Shown: positions 37,001-48,302, counted from the stretch's first letter. The stretch is 64,000 nucleotides of DNA from Promerops cafer (GCA_013398275.1 VZSE01009986.1:1110659-1174658); one strand, 5' to 3'. Notes: a model not told the origin generated them from the sequence alone. Numbers and translations are program-made.

Positions 37001-38170
37001 AATGATTCTATTGTAAATCACAGGAAACTCCCCAGTTTTACAAGCTTGCACATTACTCTATTACTGATTAATTATCATTATCCTCTATCACAAGGATACA
37101 CAGCAGTTTTCACAGGTGTGATTATGTATTAAACTAATACCCTTCTATTTCTGTTGTGTGATCGCTGCGTAATTCTCTAAATTATGAGAATAAAACACCT
37201 CAGACTCTGTTTCTCTAGTCTCAGTTAAGAAGCCCATGAAGCAAAGAGCAATTATGAAATCTTTCCTGAAGTCTTGTTACAAAGGTTAAGCAGGCTGAGA
37301 CAGGATGCTCCTTCAGCATTATCTGGTGGTTTTACCAGCACGGTTAATAAACAAGAAACCCACTCAGTTACCTGAACAGCATCTGCTTGAGCATCCGATT
37401 GGCCGTGACAACTCGTGGGAGCCGTCCCGTGGACAGCGAGTGGAGCTCCAGGTTGGAGGAGATCAGCTGAGTTGTCATCTCAGTGTCTGCAGCTGTTCCA
37501 GCACCACAGCAGCTGGGGAATGCGATGAGCAAACGAGGAAAAGGAGACAGAAACCTCCATGCTTCATGCAGCAAGCAGAAATTTTCTCATCGTACAATTG
37601 GGGAATTAAGTTCTTACACAGCATGAGACAAGAGAGCCTGCTTAAGTGTAAATGGAATACCACGAACCCCCAAGCCTTGCTAATAAAATATCATTTTGAA
37701 ACAGAGCTTAATATTAGCTGTTAGTAACGAACACGGCTAAAAACCCCAGTACCAACATAATAATGCAATAACGTACACAACAAACAATTTAGTAACCGAC
37801 AGAACGCTGTAATGCTTACTAGATATTAGGCGAAATGAAGTGTATTTTCGAACAGTTCTTGTCAGCGACAACCATGCCCTCAGTTGCTCTCGTATCCGCT
37901 CCGAGGACGATGCCATCCTGCAGGAAGGGAGAGTTATTCCCAAAGCCGCGACCTCCACAGGGACCTTCCCGGGGGCAGCCCGGGGGCTCGGGATGGGGCC
38001 GGGCAACCGGGGCTGACTCAGCAGCGCGGAGCCTCCGCGGCGGGCCCGGCCCGGCCTCGCCCCGCGCCCGCCTCACCTTGAAGATGACGCCGGCGATGGT
38101 GGTGCCGGTCTTGCGCGGCGCGGGCACCCTCAGCCCCTTCTGGACGAGCTCGGCCTCCAGGAGCGAGTTC
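18898..38170 (-). CDS. PSMB7: PSMB7, 20S proteasome catalytic subunit beta2 (exon 1 missing)
   Basis: Seven minus-strand coding segments, in transcript order: 38170-38077, 37917-37820, 37512-37372, 36799-36684, 30824-30766, 19643-19492 and 19009-18898. All phases agree. They give 22 propeptide residues, the RKTG cleavage context, and a 234-residue mature chain starting at catalytic Thr1, the same mature length as human. Visible active-site residues are Thr1, Asp17 (GADTRATEG), Lys33 (NCSK) and Gly45 (CCGAG), which opens the S1 pocket for trypsin-like cleavage. The GSGS and NDLGSGSN motifs also support catalysis. Residue 53 is Glu, whereas human PSMB7 has Asp and the immunoproteasome beta2i (PSMB10) has Glu. 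Overall similarity is clearly to PSMB7 (LISSNLELHSLSTGRLPRVV). The subunit acts in the 20S core in cytosol and nucleus. Exon 1, with the initiator Met and about 20 propeptide residues, should lie in the N gap at 38250-38310. Confidence 0.96.
19492..19643 (-). CDS. PSMB7: PSMB7 exon 7
   Basis: It encodes EEEAKQLVRDAIAAGIYNDL, then GSGSNID, and ends at KKGD plus two bases. The acceptor is ctttcccag and the donor gtgagt. It holds the Asp166/Ser169 region of the active site. Confidence 0.96.
22020..22560. promoter_or_regulatory. CpG patch plus AT-rich block, candidate conserved noncoding element
   Basis: CpG-dense sequence (22020-22265) joins directly to a non-repetitive AT-rich segment with TTTATAA-like and TAAT cores. 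This pairing is common in developmental enhancers. No conservation data were available to me. Confidence 0.25.
26481..26631. repeat. 22/23-bp minisatellite in PSMB7 intron 6
   Basis: Two 22-bp units (gggacagcaagctgcaggtt plus tt) are followed by four 23-bp units with gcacagctg in place of gcaagctg, and a partial unit. Each 23-bp unit carries a CAGCTG E-box. Open frames across it on both strands are a by-product of the repeat. Confidence 0.95.
30766..30824 (-). CDS. PSMB7: PSMB7 exon 6
   Basis: A 59-base exon encoding SGSLAAMAVFEDKYKPDME. The acceptor is gtcaccacag and the donor gtaagt. It includes the GSGS motif whose Ser129 supports the catalytic Thr. Confidence 0.95.
35912..35939. promoter_or_regulatory. 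Tandem perfect CRE sites
   Basis: TGACGTCA occurs at 35912-35919 and again at 35932-35939, 20 bp apart (about two helical turns), each followed by CGGGC. This is the full palindromic CREB/ATF site. Confidence 0.75.
35970..35983 (-). promoter_or_regulatory. CTCF-like motif
   Basis: On the minus strand the sequence CCGCTGGGTGGCGC fits the CTCF core consensus (CCRSYAGRKGGCRS) except at one position. Confidence 0.35.
36684..36799 (-). CDS. PSMB7: PSMB7 exon 5
   Basis: It encodes YQGYIGASLVLGGVDVTGPH through PHGSTDKLPYVTM plus one base. The donor is gtgagt. The GGVD and HPHGS motifs are typical of beta2 subunits. Confidence 0.96.
37372..37512 (-). CDS. PSMB7: PSMB7 exon 4 (S1 pocket)
   Basis: It encodes CCGAGTAADTEMTTQLISSN and onward to TANRMLKQMLF plus two bases. 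The acceptor is attccccag and the donor gtaact. It holds Gly45 and Glu53 of the S1 pocket. Confidence 0.96.
37820..37917 (-). CDS. PSMB7: PSMB7 exon 3
   Basis: It encodes DGIVLGADTRATEGMVVADK and onward to HFISPNI plus two bases. The acceptor is ccttcctgcag and the donor gtaagc. It holds Asp17 and Lys33. Confidence 0.96.
38077..38170 (-). CDS. PSMB7: PSMB7 exon 2 (propeptide end and Thr1)
   Basis: It encodes NSLLEAELVQKGLRVPAPRK, then TG|TTIAGVIFK, where the bar marks autocatalytic cleavage. The acceptor is gtgttgcag and the donor gtgagg. It opens with one base of a split codon, so an upstream coding exon is required. Confidence 0.93.
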
Positions 38171-38367
38171 CTGCAACACAGGGGGCGAGTGGGGCCGGGC
38201 GGAACGGTCCCCCCGCCGCCCCCCGGGCGGGCCCCGCGCCCCCCGCGCTNNNNNNNNNNNNNNNNNNNNNNNNNNNNNNNNNNNNNNNNNNNNNNNNNNN
38301 NNNNNNNNNNGGGGCCCGAGCGTTGAGTTCCGCCCGCCCAAACAGCGTGAAACTGCTCGAGGGGGCG
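38171..38367 (-). promoter_or_regulatory. PSMB7: PSMB7 promoter / 5' end region, interrupted by the gap
   Basis: GC- and CpG-rich sequence on both sides of the N run, with GC-box-like GGGCGGGCGG on the minus strand at about 38325-38334. Its position directly upstream of exon 2 makes it the probable promoter. Confidence 0.5.
38250..38310. other. Assembly gap (61 N) over the expected PSMB7 exon 1
   Basis: The N run sits in GC-rich sequence just upstream of exon 2. Exon 1 of PSMB7 (about 60 coding bases) is not found on either side, so it is probably lost here. The true gap length is unknown. Confidence 0.9.
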
Positions 38368-38686
38368 GAAACCGACCTGAAACCGACCCAAAACGGACCC
38401 CAAACAGACCCAAAAGTGACCCAAAACTGACCCCAAACAGACCCGAAACCGACCCGAAACAGACCCCAAACAGACCCAAAAGTGACCCAAAACTGACCCC
38501 AGACAGACCCGAAACCGACCCGAAACAGACCCAAAACTGACCCCAAACAGACCCGAAACAGACCCGAAACTGATCCCAAAACTGACCCGAAACTGATCCC
38601 AAAACTGACCCGAAACAGACCCGAAACAGACCCGAAACAGACCCCAAACAGACCCCAAACAGACCCCAAACAGACCCCAAACAGAC
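38368..38686 (-). repeat. G-rich minisatellite (10-bp units, higher-order) beside the PSMB7 promoter
   Basis: About 32 units of a decamer (plus strand acagacccca / actgacccga and variants) run over 319 bp. In places units are grouped into 20-bp and about 60-bp higher-order blocks. The minus strand carries regularly spaced GGG/GGGG runs; the final block (38641-38680) has GGGG every 10 bases. No stop codon arises in any minus frame, so long spurious open frames cross it. Confidence 0.93.
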
Positions 38687-41600
38687 GAGCTGACAATGGA
38701 ATGGTTCTGTGATGGAAAAAAAACCACAACAAAAAACCAAAAGAGAAATGCCCATTTCCAAAGTTGCAGTATGCCACTGAAATAATGTCGTGCTTTCTGA
38801 GTGAACTACATCCAGCCTCCCGTTTAACTCTTCCTCCAGTGCCCCGAACCATTGAAGGAACGCTCCAATGTATCCACAGAGAACAGAACCTCTAGCCACA
38901 TCTGCAGAAAGGATGTGCTTTAAAGCAAGGCACAGAGTGAGATTTTTCCAAAGTTCACACAGGGTTGCTTTCTATTTCTGAATTTAAAAATCTTCTTGAT
39001 TAAAAAAATAAAGTACCATTTGTTCCAAACATTAATTATTAATTACTTGACACCCTTTCTCTTGCAGGAAAATGAACCCAGGGTCCCCTGTGTCCAACGA
39101 GATCTGCATGTCTGCACTGTCCCTCCTAATTATTGAAAAATTACTGTTCTGCATCAGGGTGTTCTTCAGATGAACAACAGAAATGGGGTGGCTGGGCAAA
39201 GCTACTGGGCAATGTCTGCTTTTTCCTCCAATGCTCAAAAATACTTGCCAATGGGAGAGAACAAAAACAGCCACGGGGAAGAAATCCAAACCCCAGCCTC
39301 TCCCTTGATTGTGCCAGTCTTGCAGAAAAAAGCCACCAGACCAGGCAAGACCATCCTTGAAGTAAACACACAGAGAACCTGTGCTCTGCACGCTCTTCTC
39401 CCCTTCTTTCAGCCCTTGGGTAGCTGAAATCCCATGTTCTTGTACACCAGTAAAGCTGGGAGGCTGTCTGAGAGACAGAATATCCTGCTGCCAGATGCTC
39501 TTTTTTCATTCTAACACAGTTGTTTTTCTCTTCACTTGATAAAGTTAAAATAAACAGTCTCTGGGGTGAATTACAGGCATCAAAATTGGATTGGCATATA
39601 AACTGTGGAGCAGTTGGTGGTGGGGAGTCTGGGGAAAAAGAAACAGCAGGTTTTAGCTAGAGGGGACAACAGCTTTATTTCCCTTTTGGTCCTTGACAGC
39701 TAAGCAGATGTCCTACAATTATTGTTTTACCTTCTAGAAACGCAGTGCCTTTCCCCTCCTCGCAGGTACTCGCGCTGGCCCTTCTGCAGATGTGCTGGTT
39801 CAGCTCCTCCCTGGTTCAAAGCCACCTTGGTGCACCACTAGCTCCATCTATTGCTGGGTAATGGCTGGCTGGGAGTCAGACAAGCCCTTGTCTCTCCCTC
39901 AGCTTTCTGGGATGCTTATTTCCAGTCCCATTAATGTAGATACAACTGATGGTCTAAAGAGTAACACCTTCTCTGATCATCTGACACGGGCTTTTGCACA
40001 CCTGTAATAGTGTCAGCTTTTCTTCCAGGCTGGTGTCCAGTGCAGACACAAGTGGCTGTTGATGTCCTTGAGAGCCCTGTGGTGCAGATGTCCCCAGACC
40101 CTGACAGCAGTGGTGGCAAATAGGAGGTGTCCCCGGGCACCCCCTCTGTCACTGGGCTCCCGCTGTGCTGGTTTGGAGGATGGTGCTGTTCTGACGAGCT
40201 TGGGAACTCCAAGAGTATGCAGAATAAACACTGGGGGAGAGAGTGCCAGGTTCAATTAATTTTTAAGGTTCTGGTCCCATCTGTAAAGAAGTGCTTGTTA
40301 TACATGTGGGAACACCTAGGGCTGCACACCTCAGAGCTCACCTTAACTTGCTACGATGAACTGCACCCAAGGCTGAAAAATGCAAACTTTTCTCTTTGTT
40401 TTTTTTGGTTTTTTTTTTTTTTAAAGCAGTCCTGAAATCTGTTTCTAGCCTTAGCAAAGCTGCAGCCCAGGTTTATCATCCTACAAGACATCTGACAGGG
40501 AAGTTAAATAGCACTCCAGACACATTTTTATAAAACTTGCTCGGGATAGGAGGAATGTTTAGTGTTATGTCAGCAGGTGGGCATTGGAGCTGAGGTCTGT
40601 CTCCACTGTGTGTGTGTAATGTATGAGCTCCCAGGTATTTTGGTGTCTGCAGTGACACCTGCCTGGTTTCCCAGTTTTGTGTTCAGTGCTTTCTCAAAGT
40701 GTGGATGACAAATGACATCTTAAATTCTTGGGCCTTTTGAAGAGACGTTGGGTAACTTGGAGTGTTTAACGAAATCTTCAGTATGGTTTTCCTCAGCAAA
40801 GCTTGCACCTGCTCTTGCAGAATGAGAGGCAAACATGCTGCTTCAGGGTAACTAGAGGAAATCACCAGGCAATTTTTTGCTCTCTAGAATAAAGGAGTTA
40901 GAAAAAGCCAAGTCTTACCAGGTGAGGCTGGCCTCTGCACCAGCCATCCAGCCCTGCACAGGCCAGGTTTTCATTAGAGCTGGTCAGGGGCAAAGCAAAC
41001 TAGCCAGGAGTGAAAGCACTGATGGTGCTCCTGACCCCTCACCACGGCTGTGTCTGGTGCATATTCCAACATATTCCTGGTGTGTTTTCCTAACTCCCAA
41101 AGTAGCCAGCAACTCCTGTAATGTCCCAAGGTGAACTTGTGTCAGGAGTGGAGCCAGGCAGGGAGATAATCGCTGAACTGGAGAATAAATGCACCATGTG
41201 TCTCTCTTGTTCCAAACTCTAATTTCAAACATCTCGCCTCAACAACGATCTGTTAAAGAGCTGCAAGCCAAGAATCTGTCAGAAGAATTTAAATACGATT
41301 CTGACAAGATCAGAGCTAGATAGACTCAAACTTTACCAACCTGTGGCTAAACCAAAGCTCATGGAGTAAGTGTTTGCCCAGGTCAGGACAGAAGGTGAGA
41401 TTACTGGGATCTTCTTCATTGTAACTGAAACTTCCAAAAGCAGACTTATTTGACATATTTAAATTCATTAGAGGAAGTAGATTGTGGAGTCCAAGAGGGT
41501 GCTTTCATTGCTTTGAAAACTGAAAGAAGAGCTGGGGCAGACAAGTGGTGCAGGCAAGGGGATGATGCAGTGAGATGTGGAGGAAGCTCCAAAGAGCTTC

Positions 41601-44600
41601 TGAAAGAGCCATTTTCTGAATGGGAATGGCTTCTGGCAGAGGTGGAGATGTGAGAGCAGACTGTCTCCCTCCACGGGGCAGGATGTCAGTAAAAGGGAGG
41701 TGGGGGGGATTCCCCATCCAGGTTGGGAATGTACACGTGAGCTGGCTGAACTCCGAGGCTGTGGGGACACCCAGGGCTCAGCTGGACACAATGTGCTTCC
41801 TCTGCCTCAGCATCTGTGTTCCTGTAAACTGATGTGGAACTGCTTCTGCCACTTGTTTGCAGACCCTCCTGCCTTGTGACTGACGTGATTAAACCCAGTA
41901 AAGAGATGGTTTTTCTAGTGCCAGGCTCCTGCAGAGAAGACTTGGGCCATCTGCTGAGTGGTCTGCTGTGTTTCTGGCCGCTGGTGCTGCCGCGTGGCTG
42001 CAGCTCTGCTGCTGTGCAAGAGCCACGTATGGAAAGCTTTATCCTTTAATGTGAAAAATGGGAAAGACAGATGCAATCTGGGTCTAATACCGTTCTCCTG
42101 TGTTTTCCTCGCATCTCTCAGGAGCTCTCTTGCTGCTGCCTTTCCTCACTCTGAGCACCAGAGCTGCTCTTTTTACTCGATAAAGCAGGCACAGTCACTG
42201 TCCCCCAAATCCAGACCCCTGTCTGAGGGTGTTCCTCAGGACCTCCAGAGGATATGAGCCACCTCTCCATGATGGTTGTGACCTCAGCCTGTGCATACTG
42301 ACACCTCACAGAAATGACAGTTTGCTGAGTTTTTCCTAGCTGTGATTCCAGGTTCAACCAGATGCACAGTGGATGTCTGGTTAAACCAGCAAAATCCCTT
42401 TATTAGAAAACTATGGAAAAAAGGTGTCAGAAAGATTTAGTGTTTCAAAGAAGATCAGAACCAAATGCCCTGTCTTGCTGGTAGGAGGGTGGGAGATTTA
42501 GGAGTAGTTAGCTTGAGGAAAAAAAAAACCACCAAAAAGATGAGTAATACAGGCAGCCCCTGTTTTTTCTATTAAGTTTCTGGGCTACACAGATTTGTAA
42601 ATGATGGCACTAAATAACCAGCCGTGCCCAAGCTCCCTGAAAGGCTCTGTAATATCAGCAGCTGATGTCCCACTGTGCAGGGACACAATTGGGTCTGTTC
42701 CTCCAGACAATACACCTGTCACTGGGAAACAGAAAGCTGGCAATTAGCGGGGAGGCTCTGTGTTGGGCTTTCATCCCAGACAATGAGAAGGGCCTGGAAG
42801 AGTGAGATTAAGGCTGGCATGTCCACATGAGATTGCTGAAACAAACCTCTCTGAGACTTGGGGGCATTTAAGAAGGAAAAACAAGAATAAAACCCTGGTT
42901 AAATCTAACTCTACAAACAAGTTAGGAAGCAAAATAGCACTGGAACAGGATCCTTTGCATTAGAAATGTGAGTCTGGGGTTGCAGAGGAAACTTCCTCCT
43001 CAGCTGGGATGTCTTGTAGTTGTCAGTGTATCATAGGAAATTAAACCAAGTGGGGTTCTGCACTCAAGAGCTGCAGAGTTCTGGGAGTTCTGCATTGCTC
43101 AGGCAGGACCAGGACTAAGCAGCCTCCACAGACAAGATTTTTTACCTAACTAATGCAAGTTCCATGCCCAGGGACTCCCTACCTTGCACTCTGAATGTTT
43201 AAAGGTCTCCTAAATTACTGGTCCTCCAAAGGCCCTGAAAGCAGAGCAGCAGCAATGCACTGGCAGTGTCAGTGACTGCTGTGACAGTCCTGAGCCTGGA
43301 AGGGAGCAGCTGTTAGAAAGGAACACATTTGGTCAGGAAGTCTCAAACGTTTTTTTCTCCTGGTGCAGGTGTTCTTCCAACATGCAGGAATCTGGAAAGC
43401 CAGAGGGAAATTAGGAAAAGCTTCTCCTTCCTATCAGCTCCATCTCCCCAGGGATGTAGCTTAGGATTGCCACATGCCATAAAGCAATGAGTGGGGGTCT
43501 CCAGGGGTTACACCCACCCAGGGGCACAGCTCCCACTGCAGAGCCCTGCACGTCCCTGTTCACCAGCAGCTGAGGTGTGGTTGCTGTGCTGAGGGCAGGT
43601 CACCTGCTGCTGACAGGGGCATGGGGAAGCGAGGGCTGCAGGGAAAAATGTACATTTTCTGTGCAGGGAGGTGGTTGGTACAGGCAGGCTAGTGAGACCT
43701 CCATGGGTCACTCTGTCCCCTTGGGGAGGTATTGCTCTGCCTGCAACCTTGTGCCCTCTCTCCTCAGCTTCCTGGGGGACATATCCATCACCTACCAGGC
43801 TCTTGATGGGAAGCCTGTAGCATCAGGAAGTTTGGTCAACCCTGATGTGACAGACTTGAAAGGAGAAGGGGAGAGGACACTAAGAGAAATAGACAAATAA
43901 TGGCATTGCAAAACATGTGGGTGTCTGACCATAAAATCCCATCAGTGCAGACCTGCAGTGTGCAGGGTGAGGAACTTGTTTGGGTACCTGAAGAAATAGC
44001 TTGAGCACATGTCCTCTCTGTCCCTGCCCTGCTGAGCTGTGAATGGGCAATGGCAGCTGCCACCTCAAGTCCAAACTGTGCCCTTGACAACCCCTGCATG
44101 GCCAGGCAGTGGCTGCTGTGCAGCTACAGACCAGTTTTCTAGGTAAGCTGAGTGTGCAGGTCAGGTGGTGGCACTGTGCCTGTGTCCAGAGGGAGAGCTG
44201 TCTAGATTTTTCCAGACACTGCTGCTCCTGCTAACTTGATCTGTGTGAGAGAGGCAAGGTGTGCTGAGAGCTTGCTGGAGTGGCAGAGATGGGATGTCCT
44301 GTGCTGATGGCTCCCTGGGAGCAGGAGCAGTGGGAAGCTGCCGTGGCTGGAGCACTGCAGTGCAGGGTTAATTGCTCCCTGAACGCTGATGAATCTTCTT
44401 TTGGGAGAGCTGGCATGGAGAAGCTGCAGCAGCACAAGCCAGCAGCAGCCTGTGAAACATTCAGGTGTGTGAAAGGGTAAAATAATTGCCATGTGGGAGC
44501 TGGGTGACACACTTTCACAGCCCTGGTACTGGGGAGGAAGGCAAGTCTGCATCTCTTCTACTGGTGCCTCCTGAAACCCTGCCTTGGGTCAAAACTGATT

Positions 44601-46744
44601 CTAATGAAAGTTTGGGTGACACTAAACTGTGTGAGGAGGAGCTGGGTTAGAGAGAGTGTCAGTTCTGAGCAGTACACAGCAAGACAAAAAAAGACTGGGG
44701 GAGAATAACATGTTCAACTGGAGAATGCTGTTTTGAAGGATAACTCTGCAAGGGACAGGCTTGCACATGACTGAGTGATCTCTGACACGCTCTGTGCTTT
44801 GTTCCATTTCTCAGTGCCTCTTGCTCAGACACATGGCTTCTACTCCGTTTGGCAAATATTTGATTTATAAAGATTAACATGTTGCTCACCCGTGTGCTGG
44901 GAAGGGGTGTGTGAAAGATGTGCCTCAAGGGTGGCAGCTCAGAGTTTACTCACTGCTAGGGAAACGTTCCTTAAAATGCACCTGAGCTGATTTTTGAAAT
45001 TGACTGAATGTAAACAGAACTGCAACCTATTCCAAACCGAGCTAACCCAGAGTGACAGCATCACTCAAATGGCACAGGACAGCTTGCCCTTTGCTCAACT
45101 GCTTGTTAGAGAGATTTACCAGCTTTAAAAGTGCTTTGGGATTTTGCCATCCAACCATCCCAAGGTTGTATGTCTGCTTGCCAGGGTCTTCATGTGCTGG
45201 ATAGACACCTCTTAACTCTAGGAACTCTGTCATTTCCAATTTATGTTAAGATGTACGAATGAAGGTGATTCCAGAAGCTGCAGTTGCCCTAAGGAGACAG
45301 CTGGCTGGCTTTGTGGGAATTAGTGCTGATACAATGAGGAACTGCCAGCACTGATGGCAACAAATCTGCTCCGTGGCAAGGAGCAAACAGTTGGCAGTGC
45401 CCCTGTGTGCACAGAAATCATCTGGAGAGCCTGGAGGTCCAAAGGAACCACAATTCCTGGGCTGTGCTCTTTGGGACCTTTTCAGTGGGATTTTAGGTGA
45501 AAGCACAATGAGATGCCAGCTGCAGGTTTCCACTTGCTGGCTGTGACCTTTCCTTTGAAATGCCAGTGATGCTTCCTTGCCAGGGTGTCTAGAGCCAACC
45601 TTGATGCCAGCCAAAGCATCAAGTCTCATTTGAAAGTCCAGTGTATACTTACAGAAATTAGTTCACGTTTAAATCCAGATAACTGGTGTAAGTGGGGTTG
45701 GAAACTTGGGTGGCACTCAGTGATCACAGGAAGGTTTATTTGTATATACAGAGAAGAGTGAGGCTGAGGGCTTTATCCCTTTTCTAATGCTACTAGAAAA
45801 CTGTGTTTTGTGCTCTTACAAAAGGTGATTCATTCTGTCTAAGACACAGGCACAAAGACCACAGTTTTGCTGTCTGCTGGGAAACTCTAACTCTCATTAA
45901 ACCTAATCCAGCTTGAAATAATTTTGCAGTTTCCCTCTGGAGATCTTTGGCGTAGGGTTTGGCTCTGCCTCGTGCCCTTTGCTCCCTCCGTTACCGAGGG
46001 AAGCACGATCCAGTTTTGGCCAAGCCTCTGAGCAGCAGAGCCTTCTGCAGTGCTGCCATGCTGGTGGCAGGCCTCTGGCGCTCTGTGCCACGCTGCCCAG
46101 GAGTGCCAGGCCAGTTCCCAACTGGCAGCAGTGCCCAAGCAGCCAGAGCAGCTGCTGCCAAGGTCCATTCTTCTGTGGGAGATTTATTGCCGAGAGCAGA
46201 GGCGTTGGGATGGGAAAACTGCTTTCATTCCCAGGCGAAGACCCTGAAGAACAAAAGCCAGTTGCTGGTGAATCCGTGATGTGATTCAAGCATTTACTGG
46301 GATGGGAGGAGTGGGAACTGTGTGCCTGTTGCTGTAGCAAAAGTGAGTGGGCATCAACCAAAGGAGCAGCCCTGGCTGGTGAGGTGGGGAGTGCCACAGC
46401 CATGGGGGTGGCCTGGACCCTCCAGCCTTGGCATTCTCCCCGGGGCAGCTGCAGGCCCCGCTGTGAGGAAACGCAGGAACGCTGAGGCTGCTCGGTGAGG
46501 ACATTGCACCAGGAACCCACTGGACATCTCCAGACCTGTGCCTCTCCCCCTGCACTCCTCGGCTGCTTTGGGCTCTTGCTACTGTGAGCATCCCTAGTCA
46601 CTCCCAGCTCCCTGACTTCTTTGCCGTGATCGTGTGCCAGATTTTCTGGGAAGGTTTATTGGACATTTCTGTGAAGCACTGACTGCCAGGGAAGAAGATC
46701 CCGGTGCTGCTGGCACAGCAGAGCACGGAGGGTTGTGAGTGCTT
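38687..46744. other. Intergenic region between PSMB7 and ADGRD2
   Basis: About 8 kb without a recognised gene, RNA or transposon. Short open frames here lack splice sites, similarity and codon bias. A T-rich tract lies at about 40405-40424. Confidence 0.6.
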
Positions 46745-47060
46745 TGCTGTCAGGGTGAGGGTGTCGGCGATGGGGTGGGCTGGAGGGGCGTCCCGGGGTG
46801 CGGAGCGGGTGCGGAGCCGTGGGGAGGGGGTGCGGAGCGGGTGCGGAGCCCTGGTCCCGCGGAGCGGGTGCGGAGCCCTGGTCCCGCGGAGCGGAGCGGG
46901 CGCGGGGGCCGCTCTCCGCCGCTCTCCGCCGCTCCCGACTCCGCAGCTGCCCCCCGCCGCCCCGCCGGGCTGTCGCGCCCGTCCCGCCGTGGCCGTGCCG
47001 GAGCTCGGCCGTGCCCGGGCTCCCCAGGGCGGCCCCAGACCCGGGGTGCCCTGAGTCACC
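46745..47060. promoter_or_regulatory. CpG island, candidate ADGRD2 promoter
   Basis: Very GC-rich with high CpG density, located about 1-2.4 kb upstream of the first coding exon (depending on whether the duplication is real). Many GGAGCGGG and GGTGCGG boxes. The ADGRD2 start-codon exon is preceded by a good acceptor, so a 5' UTR exon in or near this island is plausible. Confidence 0.4.
46832..46885. repeat. Two 27-bp tandem units in the CpG island
   Basis: Two perfect copies of a 27-bp unit (starting gcggagcgggtgcggagc), flanked by further partial gcggagcggg copies from about 46800 to 46905. Confidence 0.85.
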
Positions 47061-48097
47061 GGGCGCTCCCCACTGCCCTGCTTTCTCTGCCCAAACCGGG
47101 TTCCAGGTTCGTCTGCACCATCTCCAGGGCCCTGCTTGGAGAAGTGGACACCTGAGGCTGCGGGTGCAGGCTGAGGAGCGGGAGATTGGCGGTGCCGTGG
47201 CTCCCTCTCACCCAGCAGATTTATTCTTTTCCCTGGAGGGCCAAGCGCTGTGTTCGGTGTTTCCAAGGTCTCTGCTGAACGTTGGGAGACTGTGCACACA
47301 GAGCCCGGGCTGCAGAGGGGCTCTCCGAAGTCCCTTAGCAGCAAAGTGCTTAAATGTGCTTTTACAGCGCTCCGGGGAGAGCCCGCTGAGAGCAGAGATC
47401 ACTCACGGCCGGTGATAGCAGTGCCCAGAGCTTTAGGGCTTGTTTGCATTGGCGTTGCCAGTTTCCATCTTGTATCTTCACGTACCCTCATCTATGATTT
47501 TACTAGGTTTTTTACTGTCGTGCACTCAGGGTTTCCTCCCCCTGGGGCAGAGGTGGGGAGATGGGGGCTCACTGCAAGCCCTGATGCTGGCAGCTCCCCG
47601 GGATGGCTCCGTGATGCTGGGCTCTGTTTTTGGGCTCATGGAGGCTGGATTTACAGCTCTGCAGGGTCTGTTCTGGTGCTCTGTTCCTGCGGTTTTAAAG
47701 GCAACGAGAAAAGCTGCCAGTGATGCAACACTGTTTAATGATGCCATTTATAGTGGCTTTTTTATTTAGTTATTGCAGATGAAGAGGCTCTGCAATCTTG
47801 CCTGTTTGTTAATATTGCACATCTCTATGTTTTGTGCTTAATTATTTTGTATCCTGCAAATAATGTCAAACTAAGACCTTAAGGTCTTCAAGAAGATCTG
47901 GGAATTCTTTGGATAAGATACTATTCAGGACAGGTATTTCAGAGGGAGTAATTTTCTCCTTTTTGTTTCAAAACTTGCTGAGGAAAGCAGCGTTGTCAGG
48001 GAACTGGCTTTCTGCAGAATGCTTCTGTCTCCGTGATGCATCTCCAGTAATATTTTATTTATTCTAGCAAAAGGTGAAAGCTTCCCAGCTGGTCAGC

Positions 48098-48302
48098 ATG
48101 TTTAGGAGAGGCTTGAGACCTGATTCTTGGTTCTTCAGCTTTCTGGTGAGTGTTACCGGGTTGTTGGGGTTTTTTTTCATTCTGGGTATTTGAGATAATT
48201 ACAATGTTTCTCTGAGTGTTACAACACATCCTCTCCACCAGGTCGGTCTGTCCAGGAGTCTCCTTGCCTTTGCAGCCCTTGCCAAGAACCAGACTTCTAA
48301 AG
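48098..48302 (+). pseudogene. Extra copy of ADGRD2 exons 1-2 (48098-48145, 48242-48302)
   Basis: The first copy of the duplicated block repeats the signal-peptide exons of ADGRD2 with intact splice sites. In a correct assembly one copy should vanish. If the duplication is real it would be a spare set of 5' exons. Confidence 0.6.

Noticed and set aside
37819..38899. Long overlapping minus-strand open frames (240-302 codons) rich in Gly-Ser-Val-Phe
   Set aside because: They are created by the decamer minisatellite, which has no stop in any minus frame, and they run through the N gap. Their only real coding content is PSMB7 exons 2 and 3 at one end.
40380..40435. T-rich tract as a possible retroposon tail
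   Set aside because: No target-site duplication or element body could be identified.
45903..46601. A 232-codon minus-strand open frame
   Set aside because: No recognisable domain, no splice context and no codon bias; random length in GC-rich intergenic DNA is likely.
46598..47415. Open frames of 116-248 codons in the 46.7-47.4 kb region on both strands
   Set aside because: GC-rich sequence rarely contains stop codons; no similarity, and low-complexity Arg/Pro/Gly composition.
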